A stretch of 64,000 nucleotides of DNA, taken from the NCBI RefSeq assembly GCF_900108275.1, contig NZ_FNVD01000003.1, positions 1 to 64,000 on the forward strand. Reading direction: 5' to 3'. Under the pieces are notes generated by a model that saw only the letters and a list, made by a program, of their open reading frames with translations, ran no database searches and was not told where the DNA came from. Positions 35,470-44,410 of this stretch are shown here, in pieces. The stretch's first letter is position 1. Each line of letters starts with the position of its first letter. The translations under genes were made by a program, and so were the position numbers. The stretch is from Jhaorihella thermophila (GTDB lineage: Bacteria; Pseudomonadota; Alphaproteobacteria; Rhodobacterales; Rhodobacteraceae).

Positions 35470-36620
35470 GGCAGCTTCCCGACGGCCGTTTCGTGGACGA
35501 GGCGCCCTATGACCCCCAGGCCAGCATCCAGACGCTGGAGCGGCGGGATCTGGACGCGCCGAACTGGGTGCTGATCTGGCGCAAGTTCAAGACGCACCGG
35601 CTGGGGCTGGTATCGGGCATCTTCCTGCTGACGGCCTATCTGCTGCTGCCCTTCGTCGGGTTCTTCGCCCCCTACACCGCGAACGAACGCGACGAGGAAC
35701 GGCTCTACGCGCCGCCGCAGGCGATCCACTGGTTCCACGAGGGCGAATTCGTCGGCCCCTTCGTCTATCCCACCACTGCCGAGGCGGACCTGGAGACCTT
35801 CCAGTGGAAATTCGTGCCGGATACGACCCGGCCCATGCCGCTGGAATTTTTCTGCCGGGCGGGCAGCTACCGGCTGGCCGGGCTGATCGAGACCGACATG
35901 CACCTGTTCTGCGCCCCCGAAGGGGCGACGATCTTCATACTCGGCTCGGACCGGCTGGGGCGGGACGTGTTCAGCCGGATCCTTTATGGCGCGCAGCTGT
36001 CGCTGACGGTGGGGCTGATCGGGATCGCGGTGTCGTTCTCGCTGGGCATCCTTCTGGGCAGTATCGCGGGCTATTTCGGGGGCACGACGGACTGGATCAT
36101 CAACCGCGTGATCGAGATCCTGCGCTCGCTGCCCGAGCTGCCGCTGTGGCTGGCGCTCTCGGCGGCGGTGCCGTCGAACTGGGGGCCGGTCGCGGTGTTC
36201 TTCATCATCTCGATCATCCTCGGCATCCTCGACTGGCCGGGTCTGGCGCGGTCGGTACGGGCCAAGTTCCTGGCCCTGCGCGAAGAGGAATATGTCCGCG
36301 CAGCCGAGATGATGGGCGCGACCTCCGGCCGGGTGATCCGCAAGCACCTGCTGCCGAATTTCATGTCGCATCTCATCGCCAGCGCCACCCTGTCGATCCC
36401 GGCGATGATCCTGGGCGAGACGGCGCTGTCGTTCTTGGGCCTCGGCCTGCGCGCGCCGGCGGTCAGCTGGGGGGTGATGCTGAACGACGCGCAGAACCTC
36501 GCCTCGATCGAGATCTACCCCTGGACGGCGATCCCGATGATTCCGATCATCATCGTCGTTCTGGCTTTCAACTTTCTTGGCGACGGGCTTAGGGATTCGC
36601 TCGACCCCTACGAGCACTGA
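35466..36620 (+). CDS. ABC transporter permease, DppC-type
   Basis: A 384-residue permease. The N-terminus has a cytoplasmic tail and first helix (LGLVSGIFLLTAYLLLPFVG), then a periplasmic insert of about 120 residues, larger than in E. coli DppC. The remaining helices contain the coupling motif EYVRAAEMMGATSGRVIRKH near residue 280 and end with LNDAQNL and the FLGDGLRDSLDP signature of the OppC/DppC group. It is the last gene of the transporter operon; rarD follows 14 bp downstream. Confidence 0.93.
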   Translation: MRQLPDGRFVDEAPYDPQASIQTLERRDLDAPNWVLIWRKFKTHRLGLVSGIFLLTAYLLLPFVGFFAPYTANERDEERLYAPPQAIHWFHEGEFVGPFVYPTTAEADLETFQWKFVPDTTRPMPLEFFCRAGSYRLAGLIETDMHLFCAPEGATIFILGSDRLGRDVFSRILYGAQLSLTVGLIGIAVSFSLGILLGSIAGYFGGTTDWIINRVIEILRSLPELPLWLALSAAVPSNWGPVAVFFIISIILGILDWPGLARSVRAKFLALREEEYVRAAEMMGATSGRVIRKHLLPNFMSHLIASATLSIPAMILGETALSFLGLGLRAPAVSWGVMLNDAQNLASIEIYPWTAIPMIPIIIVVLAFNFLGDGLRDSLDPYEH

Positions 36621-36634
36621 CCGGAACGCCCGAC

Positions 36635-37543
36635 ATGCAGTCCCAGAACACCGACACCGCGCGCGGATTTGCCTTTGCGCTGTCCGCCTATCTGATGTGG
36701 GGCGTGCTGCCGCTCTACATGAAGGCGCTGGCGCATATCCCGCCGGCCGAGGTGATCGCGCATCGCGTGGTCTGGTCGGTGCCGATCGCCGGCACGGTGC
36801 TGCTGCTGATGCGGCGGGTGGGCGACATCCCCCGGGTGCTGCGTTCGCCCCGGTCGCTGGGCATGGGGGTGGTGACGGCGGCGCTGATTTCGGTCAACTG
36901 GGGCGTCTACGTCTGGTCCATCGCCAATGACCGGGCGATCGAGGCTGCCCTGGGCTACTACATCAATCCCCTGTTCAGCGTCTTGCTGGGCGCGGTGCTG
37001 CTGGGCGAGCGTCTGACGCGGATGCAGATGGTGGCCATCGCGCTGGCGGCGGCCGCAGTGGTGGTGCTGACGCTGGATGCCGGGCGGCTGCCGGCGGTGG
37101 CGCTGACGCTGACGTTCAGCTGGGGGTTCTATGCCTATTTCAAGAAGTCCCTTCCGATCGGACCGAACCAGGGGTTCCTGCTGGAAGTGCTGCTGCTGAC
37201 GCCGGCTGCGCTGAGTTACATGGGCTGGCTCGCGGCATCGGGACAGGCGCATTTCCTGGCCGGCGAGCCTGCCGACACCTGGCTGCTGCTGGGTTGCGGC
37301 GTGGTCACGGCGGCGCCGCTTCTGGCCTATGCCAACGGGGCCAAGGGGTTGCGGCTTTCGACCATCGGCATCATGCAATACATTGCTCCGACGATGATCT
37401 TTCTGATCGCGGTGTTCGTGTTCGGCGAACCGTTCGGGCGGGCCAAGATGATCGCCTTTCCGATGATCTGGGCGGCATTGGTGATCTATTCGGTCCCGAT
37501 GCTGCGCAAGCTGCGGCAGGACCGGGCCGGCCGGGCGGGATGA
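36635..37543 (+). CDS. rarD: RarD-type EamA-family transporter
   Basis: A 302-residue membrane protein with ten predicted helices in two EamA repeats. The opening GFAFALSAYLMWGVLPLYMK and the sequence IGIMQYIAPTMIFLIAVFVF near residue 245 are RarD signatures (named for a chloramphenicol-sensitive phenotype). Its transported metabolite is unknown. It follows the ABC permease gene by 14 bp and may be read with it, though it is not part of that transporter. Confidence 0.9.
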   Translation: MQSQNTDTARGFAFALSAYLMWGVLPLYMKALAHIPPAEVIAHRVVWSVPIAGTVLLLMRRVGDIPRVLRSPRSLGMGVVTAALISVNWGVYVWSIANDRAIEAALGYYINPLFSVLLGAVLLGERLTRMQMVAIALAAAAVVVLTLDAGRLPAVALTLTFSWGFYAYFKKSLPIGPNQGFLLEVLLLTPAALSYMGWLAASGQAHFLAGEPADTWLLLGCGVVTAAPLLAYANGAKGLRLSTIGIMQYIAPTMIFLIAVFVFGEPFGRAKMIAFPMIWAALVIYSVPMLRKLRQDRAGRAG

Positions 37544-37605
37544 GACGCACCGGCAGCAGCATCGGGCTGGCCGGGTTGACATAGGCCGGGGGGCGTTCCC
37601 GGCGA

Positions 37606-37659
37606 GCGCTTTCCGGGGCTCCGCCCCGGACCCCGGGGTATTTGAGACCAGAAAGAAGC
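37606..37659 (-). repeat. Intergenic repeat copy 6
   Basis: On the minus strand this reads GCTTCTTTCTGGTCTCAAAT, then ACCCCGGGGTCC and a GGGGCGGAGCCCC hairpin. It follows the end of rarD by about 60 bp in a gap upstream of the glycosyltransferase operon. Confidence 0.6.
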
Positions 37660-37899
37660 AGCGGGTTCGGCCAGATTGGTGTTTTCAATTCCGACCGGTT
37701 TGACTAACAGGAAAAGGGTCGAACGCCGGGGAGTTGGGGCGATGGATGGCATGGCGGCAAGCAGAACGCATCGCCCGATGGCTGCGCCGCTCGGTGACGC
37801 CGTGACCGTCCGCCCGATGGGCAAACCGGGCGCGATGGAATATGGTGATGGTGGCATTCCCGGCAAGGCAGGCGCGGGCCTGAAACTTTAGGCAGGACG
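37660..37899 (+). other. Gap before the glycosyltransferase operon, probable promoter region
   Basis: Together with the repeat before it, this is the longest gene-free gap after the DUF418 remnant (37544-37899). It is less GC-rich around 37670-37710, where TTGACT at about 37700 could be a -35 element, but no good -10 was found. A 49-codon open frame starting at 37742 has no recognisable protein features. The operon's promoter is expected here; nothing more is supported. Confidence 0.35.
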
Positions 37900-39126
37900 A
37901 TGGGCGATCCCGATCCCCAGAACATGGTTCAGACCGGCATGGCACGGCGCCCGCGCGTGATGCTTTACAGCCACGACACGTTCGGGCTGGGGCATCTGCG
38001 CCGGTCTCGCGCGCTGGCCGGCGCGATCACGCAGGCGATCCCCGAGGCCACCGCGCTGATCCTGACCGGATCGCCGGTGGCGGGGCGGTTTTCCTTTCCG
38101 CCTCGGGTTGACCATGTGCGCCTGCCCGGCGTCGTGAAGCTGCCCGATGGATCGTATGCGTCCAAGACCGACGGGTTGGATATCGGCGCGGTGACCGATC
38201 TGCGCACGCGGATCATCCTGGGTTCGGTGCAGAGCTACGACCCGGACATCCTGATCGTGGACAAGGAACCGACCGGTTTCCGGGGCGAATTGCTTCCGAC
38301 CCTCGAAGAGCGATCGGCCAGCCGCCGCACGCGCGTTGTGCTTGGGCTGCGGGACGTGCTGGACGAGACGAGCGTGCTGGTTGCCGAATGGGACCGCAAG
38401 GGCGCGGTCGAGGCGGTCGAGGCGTTCTATGACGAGGTCTGGGTCTATGGTCTGCGCGGCATTCACGACCCGACCGCAGGGCTGCCTTTCAGCCCGTCCA
38501 CCCGTGGGCGGACCTACTGGACCGGCTATCTGCGCCGCGATCTTGCGCCCGTGTCGGAACCGCCTGAACAGCCGTATATCCTTGTCACCTCCGGCGGGGG
38601 CGGCGATGGGTCGGCGCTGGTGAACCTCGTGCTGACGGCCTATGAACGGGATCCCGCCCTGTCGCCGCGCGCCGTGCTGGTCTATGGCCCGTTCCTGTCA
38701 GGCGACGTCCGCACCGCGTTCGAGGCCCGCGTGTCCGCTCTGGGCGGGCGCGTGACCACGACCGGGTTCGATTCGCAGATCGAGACGCTTTATGCCGGTG
38801 CGGCGGGGGTGGTGTGCATGGGTGGCTACAATACCTTCTGCGAGGTGCTGTCCTTTGACAAACCCGCCGTGATCGTGCCGCGCACCACGCCGCGCCTGGA
38901 ACAGTGGATCCGCGCCAGCCGCGCCGAGGAACTGGGGCTGGTGCGCATGCTTGACGAAACCCGTGACGGGCTGACGGCGCCGGCGATGATCGCGGCGATC
39001 CGCGGCCTGACGGACCAGCCGGTGCCGTCGCAGGCGATGCAAAGCGGCATTCTGGACGGGCTGGAGCATGTCACCCGCCGCGTCCGCGCCTTACTGGACC
39101 TGCCGGCGCGGCAGGCGGCCGAATGA
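37900..39126 (+). CDS. MurG-like glycosyltransferase (GT-B), first of the operon
   Basis: A 408-residue GT-B-fold protein. The N-terminal domain has VMLYSHDTFGLGHLRRSRAL, a glycine-rich loop like that of MurG/MGDG synthases, and the C-terminal domain has PYILVTSGGGGDG and GVVCMGGYNTFCEVLSFDKP, the usual UDP-sugar site. A second gene of the operon, at 42027-43163, shares both regions (THLLGTGHLSRAL and GMCGYNTALDLL), so these are paralogues. The protein is cytoplasmic or membrane-associated. It overlaps the next gene by 4 nt. The sugar donor and acceptor are unknown. Confidence 0.82.
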   Translation: MGDPDPQNMVQTGMARRPRVMLYSHDTFGLGHLRRSRALAGAITQAIPEATALILTGSPVAGRFSFPPRVDHVRLPGVVKLPDGSYASKTDGLDIGAVTDLRTRIILGSVQSYDPDILIVDKEPTGFRGELLPTLEERSASRRTRVVLGLRDVLDETSVLVAEWDRKGAVEAVEAFYDEVWVYGLRGIHDPTAGLPFSPSTRGRTYWTGYLRRDLAPVSEPPEQPYILVTSGGGGDGSALVNLVLTAYERDPALSPRAVLVYGPFLSGDVRTAFEARVSALGGRVTTTGFDSQIETLYAGAAGVVCMGGYNTFCEVLSFDKPAVIVPRTTPRLEQWIRASRAEELGLVRMLDETRDGLTAPAMIAAIRGLTDQPVPSQAMQSGILDGLEHVTRRVRALLDLPARQAAE

Positions 39127-40370
39127 GCGGCACGGCCCCGCTCGCGGTGGTGGTGAAGGGCTGGCCGCGGCTGTCGGAGACCTTCATCGCGCAGGAGCTG
39201 GTGGCGCTGGAAGAAGCCGGCCACCGGTTCGAGATTTGGTCGTTGCGCCATCCCACCGACACCAAACGCCACCCGCTGCATGACCGGCTGCGGGCGCGGG
39301 TGCGGTATCTGCCGGAATACCTGCACGAAGAGCCCGCCCGTGTCTGGCGGGCGCGCGCGGCGGCGCGGGCGTTGCCCGGCTATGCCACGGCCTGGCGTAT
39401 CTGGCGAGGGGATCTGCGCCGCGATCCAACCACCAACCGGATCCGCCGGTTCGGTCAGGCCTGCGTGCTGGCGACCGAACTGCCGCCGGGCACGCGCGCC
39501 TTCTACGCCCATTTCCTGCACACGCCATCATCGGTGGCGCGCTATGCCGCGATCATGCTGGGGTTGCCCTGGGCCTTTTCGGCCCATGCCAAGGACATCT
39601 GGACCTCGCCCGACTGGGAGATCGCCGAGAAGCTTCGCGCCGGCACCCACGGCGCGGCCTTCGGGGCGACCTGCACCGCCTATGGCGCGGCGCGGCTGCG
39701 GGGGCTGGCGGATACCCCCGAACGGGTCGATCTGATCTATCACGGGCTGGACCTCAACCGTTTTCCCGACCCGCCCGAGCGGGCGCCGCGCGCGACGGAC
39801 GCCCCGCTGCATCTGCTTTCGGTCGGGCGGCTGGTCGAAAAGAAGGGTTTTGACCGGCTGATTTCGGCCCTGGCGCGGCTGCCGGACAGGCTGGACTGGC
39901 GCTGGACCCATATCGGCGGCGGCGAGCTCAAGAGGGAGTTGACCACGCAGGCGCGGGCTTTGGGGATTGCGGATCGCATCGAATGGCGCGGGGCCTGCGA
40001 CCAGCCCGAGGTGATCGCCGCGATGCGCGCCGCCGACCTGTTCGTTCTGCCCAGCCGGATCGCCAGCGACGGCGACCGGGACGGACTGCCGAACGTGCTG
40101 ATGGAGGCAGCCTCGCAGCGCCTGCCGATCGTTTCGACCCGCGTCGCGGCGATCCCGGAATTCATCGAAGACGGCCGCCACGGGCTCTTGACCGACGGCA
40201 CGCCGCAGGCACTGGCGGATGCGATCGTCAGCCTGGCCGCGGACCCGGGCCGCACGGCGCGAATGGCCGAGGCCGCGCTGGCCCGCCTGCGGGCCGAGTT
40301 CAGCATGGACGCCGGGATCGCCCGCCTGGCAGATCGGCTTCAGGCGCTGGTCGGTGAGGTAGTGGCATGA
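39123..40370 (+). CDS. Glycosyltransferase family 4 protein
   Basis: A 415-residue GT-B enzyme. It has ETFIAQELVALEEAGHRFEI near the N-terminus, AFSAHAKDIW in the acceptor domain, and the GT4 donor site in the C-terminal half: LLSVGRLVEKKGFDRLISAL, then LFVLPSRIASDGDRDGLPNV with the E-x7-E-type motif and LMEAASQRLPIVST. It starts inside the stop of the previous gene and overlaps the next by 4 nt. A role in assembling a surface glycan is inferred from the family and operon. Confidence 0.88.
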   Translation: MSGTAPLAVVVKGWPRLSETFIAQELVALEEAGHRFEIWSLRHPTDTKRHPLHDRLRARVRYLPEYLHEEPARVWRARAAARALPGYATAWRIWRGDLRRDPTTNRIRRFGQACVLATELPPGTRAFYAHFLHTPSSVARYAAIMLGLPWAFSAHAKDIWTSPDWEIAEKLRAGTHGAAFGATCTAYGAARLRGLADTPERVDLIYHGLDLNRFPDPPERAPRATDAPLHLLSVGRLVEKKGFDRLISALARLPDRLDWRWTHIGGGELKRELTTQARALGIADRIEWRGACDQPEVIAAMRAADLFVLPSRIASDGDRDGLPNVLMEAASQRLPIVSTRVAAIPEFIEDGRHGLLTDGTPQALADAIVSLAADPGRTARMAEAALARLRAEFSMDAGIARLADRLQALVGEVVA

Positions 40371-41446
40371 CCCGCGTGGCCTTCTACGCACCAATGAAGT
40401 CACCGCTCAGCCCGGTGCCTTCGGGCGACCGCGAGATGGCGCGCAACCTGATGGCCGCGATCGGCGCGAACCGCGCGCGGGTCGATCTGGTGTCCGAATT
40501 CCGCAGCCATGACAAGGCCGGCGACCCGGCGCGGCAGGCCGACCTGATGGCGCAGGCGGGTGCCGAAGCGGCGCGGCTGTCGCAAGCGTTGCGGGGCGAT
40601 CCGCCCGCGCTCTGGGTGACCTATCACAACTATTACAAGGCGCCCGATCTGCTGGGGCCGCAAGTCGCGGGATCGCTGGGCATTCCCTATGTCCAGATCG
40701 AATCCACCCGCGCGCGCAAGCGGCTGACCGGCCCCTGGGCGCGTTTTGCACGGGCCGCCGAAGACGCCTGCGACGCGGCGCGCGTGATCTTCTACCTCAC
40801 CTCGCACGATCTCATCACGATCAAGCGCGACCGGGTCGAAGGTCAGCAACTGGTCCGCCTGCGCCCGTTTCTGCCGGTGGACCGCCTGCCGCCGCAATCA
40901 ACCTGCGACGGCCCGGCGCTGGCGGCGGGAATGATGCGGGAGGGCGACAAACTGGCCTCCTACCGGCTGATCGCAGAGGCGCTGGCATATCTTCCAGGCG
41001 ACTGGCGGCTGGACATTGCCGGCGATGGGCCGGCGCGCGCGCAGGTCGAGGCGATGATGGCCCCTTTTGGCGGGCGCGTGCGCTTTCTGGGTCAGCTTGA
41101 CCGCGCCGAGCTGCAACGCGCCTATGCGGGGGCGTCGCTCTTCTTCTGGCCCGGCGTTAACGAAGCCTTCGGCATGGTCTATCTCGAAGCCCAGGCCGCC
41201 GGCCTGCCGGTGTTGGCGCAGAACCGCCCCGGCGTGCGCGACGTGCTGCTGAAGGGCGACTATCCCAGGCCACGCGAAGGCGCGACGGCGCTGGCCGCGC
41301 GGCTGGCAAGGCTGCTGGCCGATGCCCGTCTGCGCCGGGAACGCGGCGCCGCGGCCCGCGCCATGATCGCGCGCAAGCATCTGGCCCCCGTGGCAACGCG
41401 CACATTCTGGCGCACGGTCGGCCCCCTGCTGGAGTGCGCGCCATGA
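40367..41446 (+). CDS. Glycosyltransferase family 4-like protein
   Basis: A 359-residue GT-B protein. The C-terminal donor domain is clear: WRLDIAGDGPARAQVEAMM, VRFLGQLDRAELQRAYAGAS, then LFFWPGVNEAFGMVYLEAQA with the conserved glutamates. The N-terminal half is less typical, beginning FYAPMKSPLSPVPSGDREMA. It is coupled by 4-nt overlaps on both sides. The product sugar is unknown. Confidence 0.85.
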   Translation: MTRVAFYAPMKSPLSPVPSGDREMARNLMAAIGANRARVDLVSEFRSHDKAGDPARQADLMAQAGAEAARLSQALRGDPPALWVTYHNYYKAPDLLGPQVAGSLGIPYVQIESTRARKRLTGPWARFARAAEDACDAARVIFYLTSHDLITIKRDRVEGQQLVRLRPFLPVDRLPPQSTCDGPALAAGMMREGDKLASYRLIAEALAYLPGDWRLDIAGDGPARAQVEAMMAPFGGRVRFLGQLDRAELQRAYAGASLFFWPGVNEAFGMVYLEAQAAGLPVLAQNRPGVRDVLLKGDYPRPREGATALAARLARLLADARLRRERGAAARAMIARKHLAPVATRTFWRTVGPLLECAP

Positions 41447-42030
41447 TCCGCCTTGCCCTGCTGCGCCACGGCCATACCGACTGGAACCGCGGCCAACGCA
41501 TCCAGGGGCGCACCGACCGGCCGCTGGACGACGCGGCGCGGGTCGAACTGGCCGCGCTGCGCCTGCCGCCGCCTTGGGGCGCGGCGGAACTCTGGTCCTC
41601 GCCGCTCTCGCGCGCGGTCGAGACGGCACAACTGATCGCCGGCCGCGCCCCCCGCACCGCGCCCGAACTGACCGAGATGGACTGGGGCGCGTGGGAAGGC
41701 CGGCGCGGCGTGGACCTTCTGGCCGAGCCGGGCAGCGGTTTCCGCCATATCGAGGACTGGGGCTGGGACTACCGCGCCCCCGGCGGCGAAAGCCCGGCCG
41801 AGCTGTGGCAGCGCCTGCGGCCGTGGCTGGAGCGGCTGGATCGCGACTCGGTCGCGGTTTGCCATATCGGCATCATGCGGGTTCTGCTGGCGCGCGCCCA
41901 TGGCTGGGATTTCGACGGCCCCGCGCCGTTCAAGGTGAAACGCAACCGCCTGTTCGTGATCGGTTTCGATGGCGATCGGCTGACCGCCGAACCGGAACCG
42001 GTGCGCCTGGTGCGGAGGGACGCGCCATGA
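41443..42030 (+). CDS. Histidine phosphatase family protein
   Basis: A 195-residue phosphoglycerate mutase-like phosphatase. The catalytic motif LLRHGHTDWNRG has R8-H9-G10, and the second histidine is in VAVCHIGIMRVLLA near residue 139; the acidic catalytic residue is in PELTEMDWGAWEG. In this operon it could remove phosphate from a sugar phosphate or lipid-linked intermediate; the family also contains cobalamin and fructose phosphatases. The start ATG 41443 overlaps the previous stop by 4 nt. Confidence 0.88.
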   Translation: MIRLALLRHGHTDWNRGQRIQGRTDRPLDDAARVELAALRLPPPWGAAELWSSPLSRAVETAQLIAGRAPRTAPELTEMDWGAWEGRRGVDLLAEPGSGFRHIEDWGWDYRAPGGESPAELWQRLRPWLERLDRDSVAVCHIGIMRVLLARAHGWDFDGPAPFKVKRNRLFVIGFDGDRLTAEPEPVRLVRRDAP

Positions 42031-43163
42031 AGGTGATGATCGTGGTCACCCATCTGCTGGGCACCGGCCACCTGAGCCGGGCGCTGACGCTGGCCCGCGC
42101 CTTTGCCGCGGCGGGGGACGAGGTGACGGTCGTCTCGGGCGGGATGCCCGCCCCGCAGCTTGGTGCGCAGGGCGTCCGGCTGGTGCAACTGCCGCCCCTA
42201 CGCTCGGACGGCACCAATTTCACCCGCCTTCTGAATGACACGGGCGGCGAAACGAATGTGGAGCTGTTCGGACAGCGCCGGCAAGTCCTCCTGAACACCT
42301 TGTCGGAGGTCGGCCCCGACGTGCTGATGACCGAGCTCTTCCCCTTTGGCCGGCGGGTGCTGAGCGACGAATTCCTGGCCCTTCTGGACGCGGCCCATGC
42401 CCGGCCCCGCCGCCCGGTGGTCCTGTGCTCGATCCGGGACATCCTCGCGCCGCCATCGAAACCGGCCAAGGCCGACCGCGCCGAGGCGATCATTGCGCGC
42501 TACTACGACGCGGTTCTGGTGCATTCGGACCCGCGCACGACGCCTCTGTCGGTCAGCTGGCCGGTCAGCGATGCGCTGGAGGCCAGGCTGCGCTATACCG
42601 GATATGTCGCCCCGCCCGCAGCCGGGCCGCACCCCGCGCGCGTCGGAGAGGGCGAAATCATGGTCAGCGCCGGCGGCGGCGCGGTGGGGCTGCCCATCTT
42701 TCATGCCGCCTGTCAGGCAGCAGCCCTGACACCGGAACGCCGCTGGCGGCTGCTGGTCGGCGGCGGGCCGCAGCGGCTGGCCGAGATACGCGCGCTGGCG
42801 GCGCCGGACAATGTCATCATTGACCCGCCACGCCCGGATTTCCGTCAGATGCTGCACCACGCCGCCGCCCTGGTCGGCATGTGCGGCTACAACACCGCGC
42901 TGGATCTGTTGCAGGCGGGCACCCCGGCGGTGCTGATCCCGTTCGATGACGGCAACGAGGTCGAACAGACCCTGCGCGCGCGCGCACTCGCCACGCAGCC
43001 GGGGATCGAGGTGCTGCGCAACGCCGAGCTTTCTCCAGAGCGCCTGGCGCGGGCGGTTGCGCGTGCCATGGCAGCCCCGCGACGCGACGCGACCGCGCTT
43101 GCATTTGACGGCGCCGCGCGATCCGTGGCAATCGCCCACCAGATGGCCGGGGCGCGTGCATGA
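42027..43163 (+). CDS. MurG-like glycosyltransferase (GT-B), second of the operon
   Basis: A 378-residue GT-B protein paralogous to the first gene of the operon. It begins MKVMIVVTHLLGTGHLSRAL, has MVSAGGGAVGLPIF and LLVGGGPQRLAEIRAL in the C-terminal domain, and the donor-site motif LVGMCGYNTALDLLQAGTPA. The start ATG 42027 overlaps the preceding stop, and the end overlaps the deacetylase gene, by 4 nt each. It probably transfers a second residue onto the product of the other enzymes. Confidence 0.82.
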   Translation: MKVMIVVTHLLGTGHLSRALTLARAFAAAGDEVTVVSGGMPAPQLGAQGVRLVQLPPLRSDGTNFTRLLNDTGGETNVELFGQRRQVLLNTLSEVGPDVLMTELFPFGRRVLSDEFLALLDAAHARPRRPVVLCSIRDILAPPSKPAKADRAEAIIARYYDAVLVHSDPRTTPLSVSWPVSDALEARLRYTGYVAPPAAGPHPARVGEGEIMVSAGGGAVGLPIFHAACQAAALTPERRWRLLVGGGPQRLAEIRALAAPDNVIIDPPRPDFRQMLHHAAALVGMCGYNTALDLLQAGTPAVLIPFDDGNEVEQTLRARALATQPGIEVLRNAELSPERLARAVARAMAAPRRDATALAFDGAARSVAIAHQMAGARA

Positions 43164-43933
43164 CACCTGACTGGACCGTGCTGACCGAGGAACTGGCGCG
43201 CTGGCGCGCGGTGGGCCTTACGCTGCCCCTGTGGTGGCGCGACGACGACGCGGTGGCCATGACCCCCGCGCTGGAACGCCTTGCCGCCCTCTCTGCGCGA
43301 TTGGGCATGCCCCTGCACCTGGCCGTGATCCCCGCGCATGCGGACGAGACGCTGGCAGAGGCCGTCGCGGCCCACCCGAACCTGGTGCCGCTGGTCCACG
43401 GCTGGACCCATGAAAACCATGCGCCCGCCGAGGAGAAGAAGGCCGAATTCGGCGCCCACCGCCCCCGCGCGGCGATGCGGGCCGACACCGAGCTGGCCCT
43501 CGCCCGGACGCAGGCGCTTTTCGGCGCACGCCTGCGCCCGGTCTTCGTGCCTCCCTGGAACCGGATCGCGCCCGACCTGCTGCCGGATCTGGCCGCGCAG
43601 GGATATGCCGCCGTTTCAACCTTCACTCCGCGCAAGACACCCCTTGCCGCGCCGGGACTGTTGCAGATCAACACCCATCTCGACCCGATCGCGTGGAAAA
43701 CGACCCGCGGTCTGGCCGACCCCGACACCCTGATCGCACAGATCGCCCGGCAGCTGGCCGACCGGCGCGAGGGGCGCGCCGACAATGCCGAACCCTACGG
43801 CGTCCTGACCCATCACCTCGTCCATGACGATGCGATCTGGAGCTTTGCCGAAACCCTGCTGGCCCGCCTGCTCGACGGGCCGACGTGGCGCTGGACCTTT
43901 CCCGCGCCCCCAGCCGAAAGGACCGGAACATGA
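43160..43933 (+). CDS. Polysaccharide deacetylase family protein
   Basis: A 257-residue NodB-like protein without a signal peptide, so it acts in the cytoplasm. The metal-binding aspartates are in LWWRDDDAVAMTPALERL (D28-D30 region) and the histidine pair in LVHGWTHENHAPAEEKKAEF near residue 80; the later FVPPWNRIAPDLLPDLAAQG matches the next motif of the fold. It most likely removes an acetyl group from an N-acetyl sugar in the glycan made by this operon. The C-terminal part beyond residue 200 is less conserved. Confidence 0.85.
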   Translation: MTPDWTVLTEELARWRAVGLTLPLWWRDDDAVAMTPALERLAALSARLGMPLHLAVIPAHADETLAEAVAAHPNLVPLVHGWTHENHAPAEEKKAEFGAHRPRAAMRADTELALARTQALFGARLRPVFVPPWNRIAPDLLPDLAAQGYAAVSTFTPRKTPLAAPGLLQINTHLDPIAWKTTRGLADPDTLIAQIARQLADRREGRADNAEPYGVLTHHLVHDDAIWSFAETLLARLLDGPTWRWTFPAPPAERTGT

Positions 43934-44406
43934 GCCGACTGGATTCCATGCTGCGCCGCCTGACCGCCCAGCGCGACGGGCTGAACTGGGCCGCCGCCCG
44001 CATCCGCGACATGGACGGCGACGTGGTCGATCTGGGCCTCGGCAACGGCCGCACATACGACCACCTGCGCGAAATCCTGCCCGACCGCCGCATCTGGGTG
44101 ATCGACCGGGTGCTGCAATGCCACCCGTCCTGCGTGCCCCCGGAGCAGGACTTTCTGCAGGGCGAGGCCGAACCGATGCTGGAGAAGCTGGCCGCAAGCG
44201 GCGCGCGGATCGCGCTGGCGCATTACGATTTCGGTTTCGGCATCAAGGAAAAGGACGTGGAAGAGGCCGCGCGCCTTTCGCCCCTGATCGCGCGGGTGAT
44301 GGTTCCCGGCGGCTACATCGTCTCGGGCCAGCCTCTGGTCGGATTCGAACCGATCAAGGGCCCCGACACGATCGCGCCGGACCGCTACCTGTTCTACCGC
44401 GCCTGA
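43930..44406 (+). CDS. Small class I SAM-dependent methyltransferase-like protein
   Basis: A 158-residue protein with the motif VDLGLGNGRTYDHLREILPD, an acidic end to the next strand (IWVIDRV), and MVPGGYIVSGQPLVGFE near the C-terminus. It is a paralogue of the gene at 30053-30541. The first base pairs overlap the deacetylase stop by 4 nt, which ties it firmly to the operon. A methylated sugar or lipid is the expected product, but the acceptor is not known and methyltransferase activity has not been shown for this short form as far as I know. Confidence 0.75.
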   Translation: MSRLDSMLRRLTAQRDGLNWAAARIRDMDGDVVDLGLGNGRTYDHLREILPDRRIWVIDRVLQCHPSCVPPEQDFLQGEAEPMLEKLAASGARIALAHYDFGFGIKEKDVEEAARLSPLIARVMVPGGYIVSGQPLVGFEPIKGPDTIAPDRYLFYRA

Positions 44407-44410
44407 AGCC

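Noticed and set aside
37742-37891. A 49-codon open frame before the glycosyltransferase operon
   Set aside because: No family features and no hydrophobic or charged pattern suggesting a protein; it is likely part of the promoter region.
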